Source: Mycobacterium scrofulaceum (GTDB taxonomy: Bacteria; Actinomycetota; Actinomycetes; Mycobacteriales; Mycobacteriaceae). From it: a stretch of 64,000 nt of DNA. How positions within the stretch are numbered: the stretch's first letter is position 1; each line of letters opens with the position of its first letter. Positions 47,337 to 58,278 of the stretch are shown here, piece after piece. The notes beneath the pieces were generated by a model. It was not told where the DNA came from. It did no database searches and saw only the letters and a program-made list of their open reading frames with translations. The DNA lies in NCBI RefSeq assembly GCF_002086735.1, contig NZ_MVIJ01000001.1, positions 1 to 64,000 on the forward strand. The letters run 5' to 3'. The translations under genes and the position numbers were made by a program.

Positions 47337-50300
47337 GTCACCATCTCCCGCAGCGATTCAACCCAAAGGTGTTGCAGCTCAGCGATATCGGCTTCGGCGA
47401 GGATGTCGGGCAGGGCGCGCCACTGCGCGGCCAGCACGCGCTGCCCGTCGAAGGCCAGCATCGCGGCCACGATCGTGAGTTCGTGGCGGACCGCCAGCTC
47501 CGGTTCCGGCTGCGGCGACACCCCGGCGAGGAGCTCGCGCTCCAGGGTCAGTCCGGTGCCGCCGCCGGAGTGGGCGGCACCGAGGTAGTTCAGCAGCAGT
47601 TGCGGTCCGGGCAACGGGGCGAGGCGTTCGGCGGTGTCGGCGCGCAGGTAACGCAGGAGCCCGTAGTCCAGCCCGTCGCCGGGGATGGCCGCCAGCTGCT
47701 CCCCCACGTCCCGCGGGTCGGTCGACTCCACCCGCAGCGGGTAGATGGAACTCAGCAGCCCTACGGTGTCGCCGGTGTCGACGGTGTGCGCGCCCGGCGC
47801 GTCGACGAGACCGTCGGCGCGACCGTGCGTTTCGAGCGCCAGCAGGGGCGGTGGGGTCGCCTGGTTGCGCGACCGCCGCCACCGCGTCACCGTCGCCGCG
47901 GTGGCGGCAACCAACAGACTCGGCAAGGGCAGGCCCGAATCCGTCAGCCGCCGCGTGGTTTCGGCATCGGTGGCGGTCAGGCGGACGATGAGATCGCCGG
48001 CGCGGTCGCGGCCCGGGTCGACCCGCCGGGTGCCGAGCTCCGGGTCGTCGCCGTCGAGCTGGGCGGCCCAGAATTGCACCGTGTCGAGCCGGCGTGCCCG
48101 CTCGACGAGCGCACCGGCCCAGCGCCGGTAGCTGGTGTGCTCGCGGATCGGTGCGGGTGCGTGGCCCGTACGCAAAGCCTTGAGGGCGGCGTGCAATTCG
48201 CCGAGAACCACGCGCCAGGACGCCGGGTCCATCGCCAGCACGTGAGCGGCGATCAGCAGGACACTTCGGCCGGCCGGGGGGCGAAGCCACACCGCGGCAA
48301 CCAGCGCCCCCCGTTCCGGGTCGAGGCGGCCGACGGCCCGCGCGACGTGTTCGGGGACCGCGGTTCGCGGGTCGTCTTCCACCTCCGCTTCGAGGAGGTC
48401 GATGCCGGTGTTCTCCGACGGGATCAGCGTCATGGCGGCGCGGTCCAGGCGGGCGCGCAGCACCTCGTGTCCGGCCACGATGCCGGCCAGCGCGGCGCGT
48501 AATTGTTCGCCGGTGACGCCCTCGGGCAATCGGATGGCCTCGGTCTGCGCCAGCCGGCGCGGCTCGCCGTACTCGTAGAGCCAGCGGCCGTTGGGCAGCA
48601 CCGGCATGGGCGCGGTGTCGCGCTCGACATCGGCTGCGGGCGGTGCGTTTTCCGCGTCGACGGCCGCCGCCAGCTCGCGGAGGTTGGCGCACTCCAGGAT
48701 GAGCCTGGCGCGCAGCGCAATTCCCCGCTCGCGTGCCGCCTGGACCACCGAGAGGGCCGCGATGCTGTCCAGGCCCAGCTGCAGGAAGTCCGCGGCGACG
48801 TCGACCCGCGGCTGATGAAGCAGTTCCGCGAGCACCTCGGCCAGCGCGGCCTCGGTGGGCGTTTCGGGTTGCGATTCCGCCGCGGCCGCCTCGGGGGCGT
48901 CGAGGGCGCTCAGCGCGGCCTCGTCCAGCTTGCCGTTGACCGTCAGCGGGATGTCGTCCACCATGACGATGCGCTGCGGAATCATGTAGCGCGGCAACCG
49001 CGAGCCGAGCGCGCCGCGCAGCTCGGCCGCCGACGGTGGCCGCGGCGCCGCGGCGGAAACGACGACGTAGGCCGTCAGCCGGGCGACCCCGCCGTGCCGG
49101 CGCACCAGGACGCCCGCGTGCCTGACGGCGGGATGCGATTCGAGCGCGGCCGCGATCTCGCCGGGCTCGACGCGGTAGCCACGGATCTTCACCTGCGCGT
49201 CGGCGCGGCCCACGAACCGCAGCGAGCCGTCCGCGGCCCGGCGCACCAAATCGCCGGTGCGGTACATGCGTTCGCCGATCGCGAACGGATCGGCGACGAA
49301 GCGCCGGCCGGTCTCCGCCGCGCGGCCCAGGTACCCGCGGGCCAGCTGGCCGCCGCCCAGGTAGAGCTCGCCGGTGGCCCCGCACGGCACCGGGCGCAGC
49401 GCCGAGTCGAGCACGTAGCCGCGGGTGTGCAGGGTCGGTCGTCCGATCGACGGTTCGTCGTGCTCGGCGACGCCGGCCACCACGGCCTCGACGGTGGTCT
49501 CGGTGGGGCCGTAGCAGTTGTAGGCCCGCATCCCGGTGCGGGCGCACTCGGCGCGGATGACGTCCCAGGCGGGTTTGCCCAGCGCTTCCCCGCCCAGCGC
49601 CAGCACCGCCAACGGGACCGTGGCGAGCAAACCGCACGCGGCGAGTTGGGCAAACATCGACGGGGTGGTGTCGATCATGTCGATGCCGTGCTCGGCGATC
49701 GCGGCGACCAGCGCCTCGGCGTCGGCCTGCGTCTCTTCGTCCACGACGTGCACACCGTGGCCACCCAGCAGCGCGACCAACGGCTGCCAGGCGGCGTCGA
49801 ACGCGAACGACCACGCGTGCGCGATGCGCAGCGGCCGGCCCAGATGGGCGGCAGCCGGCCGCAACACGTTCTCCAGGTGGTCATCGGCGTAGGTGGCCAC
49901 CGCCGCGTGAGTTCCGATGACGCCCTTGGGTTCTCCCGTCGTGCCAGAGGTGAAGACGACGTACGCGGCCTGCCCGGGCAACACCTCGGCGCACCGGAAG
50001 TCGGTGCGGGGATCCGAGCCGGCCGCCGGCATCTCCTCATCGATCACGATCGAGGCGGCCGTTTGGCGCAGGATCGACTCCACCCGCTGCGGGGGCGTCC
50101 CCGGCTCCATCGGCACGCACATGCCGCCGGCCTTGAGCACCGCGAGCATCGCGACGATGTAGTGGGGTCCCCGGGGAAGTCGGATGGCTACCGGGGTTTC
50201 GGGCCCGACCCCGCGGTCGGCGAGCCGCGCGGCCAGGCCGTTGGCGAGAGCGTCCAGATCGCGGTAGCTCAGCGTGCCGCCCGCCCAGCTGACGGCGACG

Positions 50301-51742
50301 TTGTCCGGGGTGTCGCCGGCCACCTCGGCGAAGCGCGCATGGATGCCGACCGCCGCCGGGGTGGGCGCGTCCGCGGCGGGCGGCCGGACCGCCTCGTCGT
50401 CGAAGAGGACGCTGACCTCGCGCAGCGGGCGCTCCCAGTCCCGCAACAGCCGCTCGGCGGTGGTGAGCACCCGCCGGCCGAGGGCGTCGGCGCCGATGGC
50501 TCCCAGTGCGCCGTCGATCACCTCGACGAGCACCACCAATTCGCCGCCCGCCATGTGGGCCGCGATCGTGATCGGGAAATGGGACAGCGTTTGCAGGGCA
50601 GAGGGCCGGAATGTCGCACCGGCGGCGGTCAATTCGGTGCCGGCGGTCAGCCCGTCCAAGGGGAAGTTCTCGTAGACCAGCAGGGTGTCGAACATCTCCC
50701 CGACCCCGCCGAGCGCCCGCAGGTCGGCGTGCCCGAGGTAGCCGTGCTCGCGCAGCAGCGCGGCGTCGCGCTGCGCCGCGCGGCATTGCTCCCCGACGCT
50801 CGCCGCCGGGTCGAGCCGCACCCGCATGGGGACGGTGTTGATGAACAGACCGATCATGGTCTCCACGCCCGTGAGTTCGGGCGGCCTGCCGGAGACGGTG
50901 ACGCCGAACGTGACGTCGTGGGTGTCGGTCAGCCGGGACAACACCAGCGCCCACGCCATTTGCATCAGCGTGTTGATGGTGATGCCGCGCGATCGCGCCT
51001 CGTCGACCATTCGTGCCGTCGCCCGGGCCGGCATGCGCATCTCGGTGGTGCGGGGCAGCCCGCCCGGCCGGCTTTCGGCCGACCCGAGTGCCGCCGCCAG
51101 GAGGGTGGGGCCCGGGAGGCCCTCGAGATGCCGGCGCCAGATCCGTCGCCCCGCTTCGAGGTCGCGACTCGCCAGCCAGCCGATGTAGTCGCGGTACGGC
51201 CGCGGGGTGACGGGCAGCGCCGACGGGTCGCCCCCGGCCCGGTACAGGACCATCATCTCGTTGACGAAGACCGGCAACGACCAGCCGTCGATGACGATGT
51301 GGTGGGCGGTGAGCACCAAACGCCATCGCTCCCCGGGCATTTCGATGAGCAGGAAGCGGATGGCGGGTCCGCGTTCCAGATCGAACGGGCGCCGGCGTTC
51401 GGTGACCTCCAGGGCAGGCACGCCCTCGGGCGCGGCGGTAGCGGTGCGCCAGGGCAATTCGACCCTGGACGGGACGATTTGCACCGGGCGGGCGATGCCG
51501 CGGCTGAAGAAGCTGGCCCGCAGGTTCGGGTGCCGCACCAACATCTTTGTCGCGCAATCACGCAACAGCGCGACGTCGAGCGCACCGGAGATGTCGGCGG
51601 CCATCCCGATCACGTAGGGGTCGTCGGCCTCGCCGTCGGCGAACTCGGCGAGCGTGGTCAGCGAGTACAGGCCCTCCTGCAGGGGGCTCAGCGCCATCAC
51701 GTCCTCGACGTCGGGCGCGACCCCGGCCTCGGTGGCCGTCAT
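47333..51742 (-). CDS. mbtF: Mycobactin peptide synthetase MbtF
   Basis: A 1469-residue NRPS adding the terminal lysine that is cyclised in mycobactin. Condensation domain: HHIVIDGWS near residue 148. Adenylation: [14 protein letters not shown] (~595), FAFDAAWQP keeps the amino-group aspartate, [24 protein letters not shown]. Carrier: [11 protein letters not shown] (~991). The C-terminal ~430 residues are an epimerase/condensation-like domain with [18 protein letters not shown] and [11 protein letters not shown], but HHxxxDG is reduced to [12 protein letters not shown]. This domain may release the chain by cyclisation; that is inference. ATG 51742 overlaps the mbtE stop. The M. tuberculosis protein has 1461 residues, so the layout is normal. 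Confidence 0.94.
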   Translation of the reverse strand: MTATEAGVAPDVEDVMALSPLQEGLYSLTTLAEFADGEADDPYVIGMAADISGALDVALLRDCATKMLVRHPNLRASFFSRGIARPVQIVPSRVELPWRTATAAPEGVPALEVTERRRPFDLERGPAIRFLLIEMPGERWRLVLTAHHIVIDGWSLPVFVNEMMVLYRAGGDPSALPVTPRPYRDYIGWLASRDLEAGRRIWRRHLEGLPGPTLLAAALGSAESRPGGLPRTTEMRMPARATARMVDEARSRGITINTLMQMAWALVLSRLTDTHDVTFGVTVSGRPPELTGVETMIGLFINTVPMRVRLDPAASVGEQCRAAQRDAALLREHGYLGHADLRALGGVGEMFDTLLVYENFPLDGLTAGTELTAAGATFRPSALQTLSHFPITIAAHMAGGELVVLVEVIDGALGAIGADALGRRVLTTAERLLRDWERPLREVSVLFDDEAVRPPAADAPTPAAVGIHARFAEVAGDTPDNVAVSWAGGTLSYRDLDALANGLAARLADRGVGPETPVAIRLPRGPHYIVAMLAVLKAGGMCVPMEPGTPPQRVESILRQTAASIVIDEEMPAAGSDPRTDFRCAEVLPGQAAYVVFTSGTTGEPKGVIGTHAAVATYADDHLENVLRPAAAHLGRPLRIAHAWSFAFDAAWQPLVALLGGHGVHVVDEETQADAEALVAAIAEHGIDMIDTTPSMFAQLAACGLLATVPLAVLALGGEALGKPAWDVIRAECARTGMRAYNCYGPTETTVEAVVAGVAEHDEPSIGRPTLHTRGYVLDSALRPVPCGATGELYLGGGQLARGYLGRAAETGRRFVADPFAIGERMYRTGDLVRRAADGSLRFVGRADAQVKIRGYRVEPGEIAAALESHPAVRHAGVLVRRHGGVARLTAYVVVSAAAPRPPSAAELRGALGSRLPRYMIPQRIVMVDDIPLTVNGKLDEAALSALDAPEAAAAESQPETPTEAALAEVLAELLHQPRVDVAADFLQLGLDSIAALSVVQAARERGIALRARLILECANLRELAAAVDAENAPPAADVERDTAPMPVLPNGRWLYEYGEPRRLAQTEAIRLPEGVTGEQLRAALAGIVAGHEVLRARLDRAAMTLIPSENTGIDLLEAEVEDDPRTAVPEHVARAVGRLDPERGALVAAVWLRPPAGRSVLLIAAHVLAMDPASWRVVLGELHAALKALRTGHAPAPIREHTSYRRWAGALVERARRLDTVQFWAAQLDGDDPELGTRRVDPGRDRAGDLIVRLTATDAETTRRLTDSGLPLPSLLVAATAATVTRWRRSRNQATPPPLLALETHGRADGLVDAPGAHTVDTGDTVGLLSSIYPLRVESTDPRDVGEQLAAIPGDGLDYGLLRYLRADTAERLAPLPGPQLLLNYLGAAHSGGGTGLTLERELLAGVSPQPEPELAVRHELTIVAAMLAFDGQRVLAAQWRALPDILAEADIAELQHLWVESLREMVT

Positions 51743-54700
51743 GACGTCCCGTCGCGCGACGACGCCCAAAGCCGGGTCACCGCGGCCAGGTCGTCGGCCG
51801 ACAGCCCGGAAGCGCTCATCGGCTCGAACCGGGCGTCGGTGGGCTCGTCGGACCGCTCGGTGTCGTTGTGCCCCAACGCGTCCAGAGCCGCCGCCAGCTG
51901 CTGCACCGTCGGGTTTTCGAAGATCATCCGCGGGCTGACGGCCAGGCCCGCGGCGCGCGCCCGCGAGGCCAGCTGCACCGACAGGATGCTGTCACCGCCC
52001 AGAGCGAAGAAATCGTCGAAGCGGCCGACCTCGGGCGTCGAGAGCAACTCGGCGAACACCCGGGCCAGCGCCCGTTCGGTGTCGGTGCGCGACGGCTCGA
52101 CGTTGCCGCGGGTGCTGACCGCCGGCGGCGGCAGCCCGGGTCGGTTCAGCTTGCCCGACTCGGTCTTGGGCAGCGCGTCGAGCACGGTCAGCGACGAGGG
52201 CATCATGTAGGCGGGCAGCGTCGCCCCGATCGCGGCGCGCACCCGCGATGCGAACGCCGCCTTCTCGGTGTCCTCGGCGATCGGCCGGTATGGCACCACA
52301 TAGCCGGCCAGCGAGGTGCCGCCGTGCACCTCCCAGGTGCGCGCCGCCGCGGCGGTGACCCCGTCGACCCCGGCCAGCGCGGCCTCGACCTCGGCCAGCT
52401 CGACTCGAAATCCACGCACCTGCACTTGATGGTCGGAACGCCCGACGAATTCCAGGCGGCCGTCCTCGGTCCAGCGGGCGAGGTCGCCACTGCGGTACAG
52501 GCGCGAACCGGGTTGCAGGGCATAGGGATTGGCTACGAACCGGGCGGCGGTCAGCGCGGGCCGCTTCCAGTAGCCACGCGCCAGCTGGTCGCCGGCGTAG
52601 TACAGCTCGCCCACCACGCCGACCGGGACCGGCCGCAGTCCGTCGTCGAGCAGGTAGGCGTCCGATCCCGGAACCGGCTTGCCCACCAGCGGATTCGGCG
52701 GCTCCAGCAGGCCGCGTGACACCGCACCCGATGTCTCGGTGGAACCGATGTTGTTCAACAGCTCGATGTCCGCGCCGGCGCACACCGACACCAGGCGCCG
52801 CAGCAGCGGGGCGCCCACCGGTTCTCCGCCGCAAACCAGCCGCGACAGCGCCCGCACCGCCTCGGGCCTGCTGTCGACCAAGGCGGAAACCAGGCTGGGA
52901 ACCGCGGTCACCTGGGCCACCGCATGCCGGGTCATCAAGTCCCCGAGGGCTTCCGGGTCGCGGTGCTCGGCGTCGTCGGCGAGGATCATGGTGGCCCCCG
53001 CCGCGAGGCCGGCGAGCATCTCCATGCCGCCCTCCAGGAAGGTGATCGACGCCTGCGCCAGCCGAACGTCGTCCGCTCGCGGCGGGTAGTGCCGCAGCTG
53101 CCAGTCCAACCGGGCAGCCATGGATCGATGGGTGCCCAGCGCGCCCTTCGGCGTGCCCGTGGAGCCGGACGTGAAGACCAGATACATCGGGTCGTCGGGG
53201 TGCGGCGTGGGCGGTTCGGGCCGATCCCCGTCAAGGTTCTCGATCGCCGCTCGCACGTGCGGGTCGTCCAGCGAGATCACGGTCACACCGGGAACTTCGG
53301 GCATGGTGTCCGCCGCGTCGGCAGTGGCAAGCACGACGGGCGGTTGCACGTCGTCGAGCATGAACTGCTTGCGGGCCCGCGGGTAGCCCGGATCGATCGG
53401 GAAGTAGCCGCCGCCGGCCTTCATGATGGCCACCAGCGCCACCACCAGGTCGATGCTCCGCCGCGTCGACAGCCCCACCAACGACCCGGGGCCGACGCCC
53501 CGCGCGGCGATCAGAGTGGCCAGGTTGTCCGAACGGCGGTGCAGCGCAGGGTAATCGATCTGCTCGGCGCCGCAGCGCACCGCGATCCGGTCGGGTCCCC
53601 AGCTTCGGCTCGGCCGCAGCAATTCCGGAATGGTGCGCGGCCGGTCGCGCGGCGGCTGGGGGCCCCGGCTCCAGTGCTCCATGCGGCGCCGCTCCGCGGC
53701 GTCGGTCAGCTGCACATCCCGCAAAGTCTGGTCGACGTTGTCGGCAAACTCGGTGACCACCCGGATCAGCCAGCCGGCCAGCCGTTCGATCGTGGCCCTG
53801 GCGTACAGCTCGGTGCGGAAGATGAGGTTGCAGTCGTACCCGACGCCTGCCGAACCGTCGGTGCCGAAGAAGTTGACGCTGAGGTCGGCGTGCGCCATGT
53901 CGAAGACGGGGTCGAGCGCGGTGCATACCGTGTCCGCCCCGCCCGCGGGCGCCTGCTCGATCACCCGCGTGGCGGGCAGCTGGTCACGGACGTGCACGAC
54001 GACCTGGAACAGCGGATTGCGGGACAGTGACCGCACCGGGCTGACGCTGTCGACGACGCGATCGAACGGCAGGTCCTGGTGGGCGTAGGCCGCCAGCGCC
54101 GTCTCCCGGGCGCGGGTCAGCAGCTCGCGCAGCGTCGGGTTGCCGGTCAGGTCGTTGCGCAGCACCAGGATGTTGACGAAAAAGCCGATCAGTTGGTCCA
54201 ATTCGGCCTCGGTGCGCCCGGCCACCGGTGTGCCCAGCGGGATGTCCGCGCCGCCACCGGCCTTGTGCAGCACGACGGCGACGGCCGTCTGCAGCAGCAT
54301 GAATTCGGTGATGCCCAGCTCGCGGGACAACTCGGCGAGCTTGGCCCGGGTCGCCGCGTCGATGCGGAAGTCGACCGATTCGCCCTCCCCGCTGGGCACC
54401 GGCTGGCGCGAGAAGTCGGGCCGCAGACCGGTGTCCTCCGGCAGCCCGGCCAGCTGCCGGTTCCAGTATTCGCGCTGCCCGGCGGCGACCGCGGACTCCT
54501 GCCCGGTCGCATCCCCCAGGAACGCGCCCTGCCACGCCGCGTAGTCGGCATACTGCACACGCAGCGGCGCCCAGGCGGGAGCCTCGCCGGCGCGCCGGGC
54601 GCGGTAGGCGGTCATCACGTCGGCGAACAGCACACCCGCCGACCAGTGGTCGGAGGCGATGTGGTGGACCACCAGCGACAGCACGTGCTCGGCGGGGTTG

Positions 54701-57700
54701 TCGGTGGTGTGCAACACCGCCACCCGAAGCGGGAGCTCGCGGTCCAGCTCGAAGCAGTGCCGGCGCTCGACGTCCAGCTCCCGCCGCAGCCAGGCTTCGT
54801 CCGGCCCGGTCGCGCGGCGCACGGCGACCTCTCCCGCCGGCCCGACCACCTGGTAGGGCACGCCGTCGAGCTCCACATAGGACGTGCGCAGGATCTCGTG
54901 GCGGCCGACGACGTCGCCGACGGCGGCGATCAGGGCGTCGACGTCCCAGGGCCCGCTCAGCTTCGCGGCGAACGGAATGTTGTTGACCCAGCTGGGCCCG
55001 TCGACGCGGTAGGCGAACCAACTGCGCAGCTGCGACGCCGACAACGGCATGGGCTCGTCGTGGGCGGTGGCGATCAGCTTGGGCCGCGCCCGGGTGGGCT
55101 CGCCGGAGCTGAGCTGGTCGACCCGCCCGGCCAGCAGGCCCACCGTCGCGAGCTCGAAGACATCGCGGATGCCGAGCTCCACCCCGCACTCGGAGCGGAT
55201 GGCGGTGACCAGTTTGGTGGCCACCAGCGAGTGGCCGCCCAAGTCGAAGAACGAGTCGTCGACCCCCACCCGGTCGTGGCCGAGCAGGCTGGAAAACAGC
55301 GCGGCGACGCGGCGTTCGGTGGGGGTCGTCGGGTCGCGGTAGGCGGCGGCCGCGGCGATCTGCGGTTGGGGCAGCGCGGTGCGGTCGATCTTGCCGTGCG
55401 CCGTGATCGGGATTTCGTCCAGCGTCACATAGGCGGCGGGGGTCATGTAGTCCGGCAGCGCGGCGGCCACCCGGGCGCGGATGCGCTCGACCTCAACGGT
55501 TTCGGGGCCGCCTCCCTCGGCCGGTGTCACGTATCCCACCAGGCTCTTGCCCAGCCGGGGCAAATCCATGGCCAGCACGACCGCTTGCCCGACGCTGGGG
55601 TCGACCGAGATCGCGGCGGCGATCTCGCCCAGCTCGATGCGGAAGCCGCGGATCTTCACCTGCTCGTCGGCGCGGCCGACGAACTCGATGTCCCCGTCGG
55701 CGTTCCGGCGGGCCAGGTCTCCCGACCGGTACAACCGGCCACCCGGCGTGAACGGGTCCGCGACGAAACGCTCGGCCGTCAGCGCGGGCCTGCGGTGATA
55801 GCCGTGTGCGACATGGGTTCCGCCGATGTAGATTTCGCCGATCACGCCCACCGGGACCGGCCGCAGCGCGTTGTCGAGCAGGTGCACCTGGGTGTTGATC
55901 TTGGGCCGGCCGATGGGCACCACCCGGGTGCCCTGCGCCCCTTCCACCGGGTAGCTGGTGCAGTTGACCACGGTCTCGGTGGGTCCGTAGAAGTTGTAGA
56001 GCAGCGCATCGAAGGTGGCGTGGAACTTGTCGGCGATCTCGCCCGGCAGGGCCTCCCCGCCGATGGGCACGCGCCGCAGGGTGCGCCACTGGCCGACCCC
56101 GGGCAGCGACAGGAACAGGCCGAGCAGCGACGGCACGAAATGCATCGAGGTGATGCCTTCGCGGCTCAGCAGTTCGGTAAGGTAGCCGATGTCGCGCAGC
56201 CCGTCGGGGCGCGGAATCACCAGGCGGGCGCCCATGATCAGCGTGCCGAAGATCTCGCCCATGGACACGTCGAAGCTGGGCGACGCCACCTGCAAGAGCC
56301 GGTCGGTTTCGTCGACGTGGTACTCGTCGCCGAACCAGACGAAATACTCGGCGATCGGCGCGTGCGACACCGGGACGCCCTTGGGTAGCCCGGTGGAGCC
56401 CGAGGTGTAGATCAGGTAGGCGGTGTTGTGCGGGCTCAGCGGCCGGATCAATTCGGCGGGCTCGGTCGCCGGATACCGGTCAAGTCCCGTAACCGGCTCG
56501 CGCAGAACCAGTTTGGCGTCGGCATCGCCCAGAATGAAGGCCAGGCGGTCCGCGGGATAGGTGGGATCCACCGGCAGGTAGACCGCGCCCGCCTTCAACA
56601 CGCCGAGCGCGGTGACGACCAGTTCGGGGGACTTGTCCAGCAACACCGCGACGCGGTCCTCGGTGCCGACGCCTTGTTCGATCAGCCAGTGTGCCAGGCG
56701 GTTCGACTCCTCGTCGATCTCGCGGTAGGTGTACTCGCGGCGCTCGTAGACGACGGCGACGGCGTCGGGCGACAGCGCCGCCCGCCGGGTGACCAGGGCG
56801 GGCAGGGTGGCGGCGGGGGTGTCGAACGGCGCGCCGGTCGAGGCCCGGCGCAACCATTCGGCGTCCTCGGTGTCCATCAGCGCGTACGCGGAAAGGGCCG
56901 CGTCGGGGTTGCTCAGCGCGTCGTCCAACATCACGGTGTAGTGCCGCAACAGCTGATCCACCAGCTGCTGATCCAGCACCTCGACCAGGTACTCGGCTTC
57001 CACCAGCCCACCGTTCGCGCGATCCAGCTCGATCATGAAACTCAGCGGCAGCTGGTTGAAATGGCCCCGCAAGTCCCCGCGCTCGCACCGCACCCCCGGC
57101 GGGCAGAAGCCGGCGCCGTCGGGCTCTCGCTGCCCGAAGCTCACCCGGGTCATCCGGTCGGCGCCGTGGCGGCGGTCGGGATTGGACTCGCGCACCAGCC
57201 AATCCAGGTCGGCCCGGGAATGGGCGAATGCGCCCACGGCGCTGTCCCTGGTCTGGGCCAGCAGCTCGCGGAACGTCTGGTGCGGCCCGGGACGCAGCCG
57301 GACGACCACGGTGTTGCCGTAGTAACCGATGGCCGATTCGGTGCCGGCGCCGCGGTTGAGCACCGGGGCGGCGATCAGGAAGTCCGTCGACTGCGTGTAG
57401 CGGTGCACCAGCGCGGCGAAGGCGGCCATCAGCACCATGTACGGGGTGGCGCCGGTCTCCCGCGCCAGCGCCGCCGCCCGGTCGACGGTGTCCGCGGACA
57501 ACCGGCGGGTAGCGCGCTGCGCACGCCAGGTGCCCGGCACCACCGACCCGTGGGGGCCCGGAAGTTCAAGCGGCTCGGGAAGATTCGCCATCAGGGGCCG
57601 CCAGTAGTCGAAGTCGCCGGCGGGATCCGTGGCGTCGTCCGGCGCGGGCGCCGCGGCTGCCGGTTCGCCGCCGAAGCCGTCGGGATCGGTGTACGCGCGG

Positions 57701-58278
57701 GTCAGGTCGGCGAAGAATGGTGTCCACGACGCGTCGTCCCAGGCGATGTGGTGGGCGGTGATCAGCAGCATCAGCTCGTCGGCGGACAGACGGGCCACGG
57801 TCACCCGCAGCGGCGAATCCGTGGACAGGTCGAAGGGCCGCCGAAAGTCCCGCTGCGCCAGCACGTCCAGCCGCAACCGCCGGGCCTGGTCGGTGAGCCC
57901 CGAGAGGTCGTGTTCGGCCCACTGGGGCCGCAGCTCCGCGCGGACGACGGGATGCGGGTCGCCGTCCGCGCCCGTGCCGTACGTGGTGTGCAGCACGGGG
58001 TGCCGCGCCGCCACCGCGTCGACCGCGCGCCGCAAGCGCCCGGTGTCGACGCTGCCGGTGACGCGGTAGGACACACAGACGTTGAGCAGCGCGCTAGCCG
58101 GGTCCACCGACTGCACGAACCACATCCGGTGCTGGCCGACGGACATGCGCGGCTCTTCGCCGGTCGCCGCGGGGGCCTCGACGGCCGGTCTGGCCAGGCC
58201 CCGTTCGGCGATCTTGCGGCGCAGCAGTTCCAGGCGCTCGTCCTCGAGCCGGTTGCCGATCCCGGTGGTGTCCGTCAC
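51739..58278 (-). CDS. mbtE: Mycobactin peptide synthetase MbtE with an additional A-T unit
   Basis: A 2179-residue NRPS reading C-A-T-C-A-T. C1: [10 protein letters not shown] (~177). A1: [14 protein letters not shown] (~619), SFDVSMGE (~669), [10 protein letters not shown]1: FFDLGGHSL (~1013). C2: HHIASDHWS (~1206). A2: [14 protein letters not shown] (~1700), [26 protein letters not shown]2: FFALGGDSI (~2093). M. tuberculosis MbtE has 1682 residues, so this one is about 500 longer, the size of an extra A-T. A2 has FLEGGMEML where FDxSxxE is expected: the substrate amino-anchoring Asp is Leu. Pocket residues read by eye: A1 DVGSPGFVN, A2 LEMSVGNGA. GTG start overlaps the mbtD stop. No frameshift or stop is seen. 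Confidence 0.93.
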   Translation of the reverse strand: MTDTTGIGNRLEDERLELLRRKIAERGLARPAVEAPAATGEEPRMSVGQHRMWFVQSVDPASALLNVCVSYRVTGSVDTGRLRRAVDAVAARHPVLHTTYGTGADGDPHPVVRAELRPQWAEHDLSGLTDQARRLRLDVLAQRDFRRPFDLSTDSPLRVTVARLSADELMLLITAHHIAWDDASWTPFFADLTRAYTDPDGFGGEPAAAAPAPDDATDPAGDFDYWRPLMANLPEPLELPGPHGSVVPGTWRAQRATRRLSADTVDRAAALARETGATPYMVLMAAFAALVHRYTQSTDFLIAAPVLNRGAGTESAIGYYGNTVVVRLRPGPHQTFRELLAQTRDSAVGAFAHSRADLDWLVRESNPDRRHGADRMTRVSFGQREPDGAGFCPPGVRCERGDLRGHFNQLPLSFMIELDRANGGLVEAEYLVEVLDQQLVDQLLRHYTVMLDDALSNPDAALSAYALMDTEDAEWLRRASTGAPFDTPAATLPALVTRRAALSPDAVAVVYERREYTYREIDEESNRLAHWLIEQGVGTEDRVAVLLDKSPELVVTALGVLKAGAVYLPVDPTYPADRLAFILGDADAKLVLREPVTGLDRYPATEPAELIRPLSPHNTAYLIYTSGSTGLPKGVPVSHAPIAEYFVWFGDEYHVDETDRLLQVASPSFDVSMGEIFGTLIMGARLVIPRPDGLRDIGYLTELLSREGITSMHFVPSLLGLFLSLPGVGQWRTLRRVPIGGEALPGEIADKFHATFDALLYNFYGPTETVVNCTSYPVEGAQGTRVVPIGRPKINTQVHLLDNALRPVPVGVIGEIYIGGTHVAHGYHRRPALTAERFVADPFTPGGRLYRSGDLARRNADGDIEFVGRADEQVKIRGFRIELGEIAAAISVDPSVGQAVVLAMDLPRLGKSLVGYVTPAEGGGPETVEVERIRARVAAALPDYMTPAAYVTLDEIPITAHGKIDRTALPQPQIAAAAAYRDPTTPTERRVAALFSSLLGHDRVGVDDSFFDLGGHSLVATKLVTAIRSECGVELGIRDVFELATVGLLAGRVDQLSSGEPTRARPKLIATAHDEPMPLSASQLRSWFAYRVDGPSWVNNIPFAAKLSGPWDVDALIAAVGDVVGRHEILRTSYVELDGVPYQVVGPAGEVAVRRATGPDEAWLRRELDVERRHCFELDRELPLRVAVLHTTDNPAEHVLSLVVHHIASDHWSAGVLFADVMTAYRARRAGEAPAWAPLRVQYADYAAWQGAFLGDATGQESAVAAGQREYWNRQLAGLPEDTGLRPDFSRQPVPSGEGESVDFRIDAATRAKLAELSRELGITEFMLLQTAVAVVLHKAGGGADIPLGTPVAGRTEAELDQLIGFFVNILVLRNDLTGNPTLRELLTRARETALAAYAHQDLPFDRVVDSVSPVRSLSRNPLFQVVVHVRDQLPATRVIEQAPAGGADTVCTALDPVFDMAHADLSVNFFGTDGSAGVGYDCNLIFRTELYARATIERLAGWLIRVVTEFADNVDQTLRDVQLTDAAERRRMEHWSRGPQPPRDRPRTIPELLRPSRSWGPDRIAVRCGAEQIDYPALHRRSDNLATLIAARGVGPGSLVGLSTRRSIDLVVALVAIMKAGGGYFPIDPGYPRARKQFMLDDVQPPVVLATADAADTMPEVPGVTVISLDDPHVRAAIENLDGDRPEPPTPHPDDPMYLVFTSGSTGTPKGALGTHRSMAARLDWQLRHYPPRADDVRLAQASITFLEGGMEMLAGLAAGATMILADDAEHRDPEALGDLMTRHAVAQVTAVPSLVSALVDSRPEAVRALSRLVCGGEPVGAPLLRRLVSVCAGADIELLNNIGSTETSGAVSRGLLEPPNPLVGKPVPGSDAYLLDDGLRPVPVGVVGELYYAGDQLARGYWKRPALTAARFVANPYALQPGSRLYRSGDLARWTEDGRLEFVGRSDHQVQVRGFRVELAEVEAALAGVDGVTAAAARTWEVHGGTSLAGYVVPYRPIAEDTEKAAFASRVRAAIGATLPAYMMPSSLTVLDALPKTESGKLNRPGLPPPAVSTRGNVEPSRTDTERALARVFAELLSTPEVGRFDDFFALGGDSILSVQLASRARAAGLAVSPRMIFENPTVQQLAAALDALGHNDTERSDEPTDARFEPMSASGLSADDLAAVTRLWASSRDGTS

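Noticed and set aside
48503..52210. A 1235-codon plus-strand open frame opposite mbtF
   Set aside because: Antisense shadow of an NRPS gene with all core motifs on the other strand; no recognisable domain in the plus-strand translation.
54079..56388. A 769-codon plus-strand open frame opposite mbtE
   Set aside because: Same reason: mirror frame of high-GC coding DNA, no family features.
51739..58278. MbtE length as an artefact of two genes fused by a missed stop
   Set aside because: The frame is continuous, the inter-domain linkers are of normal length, and no ribosome site or start lies at the T1-C2 or C2-A2 borders.
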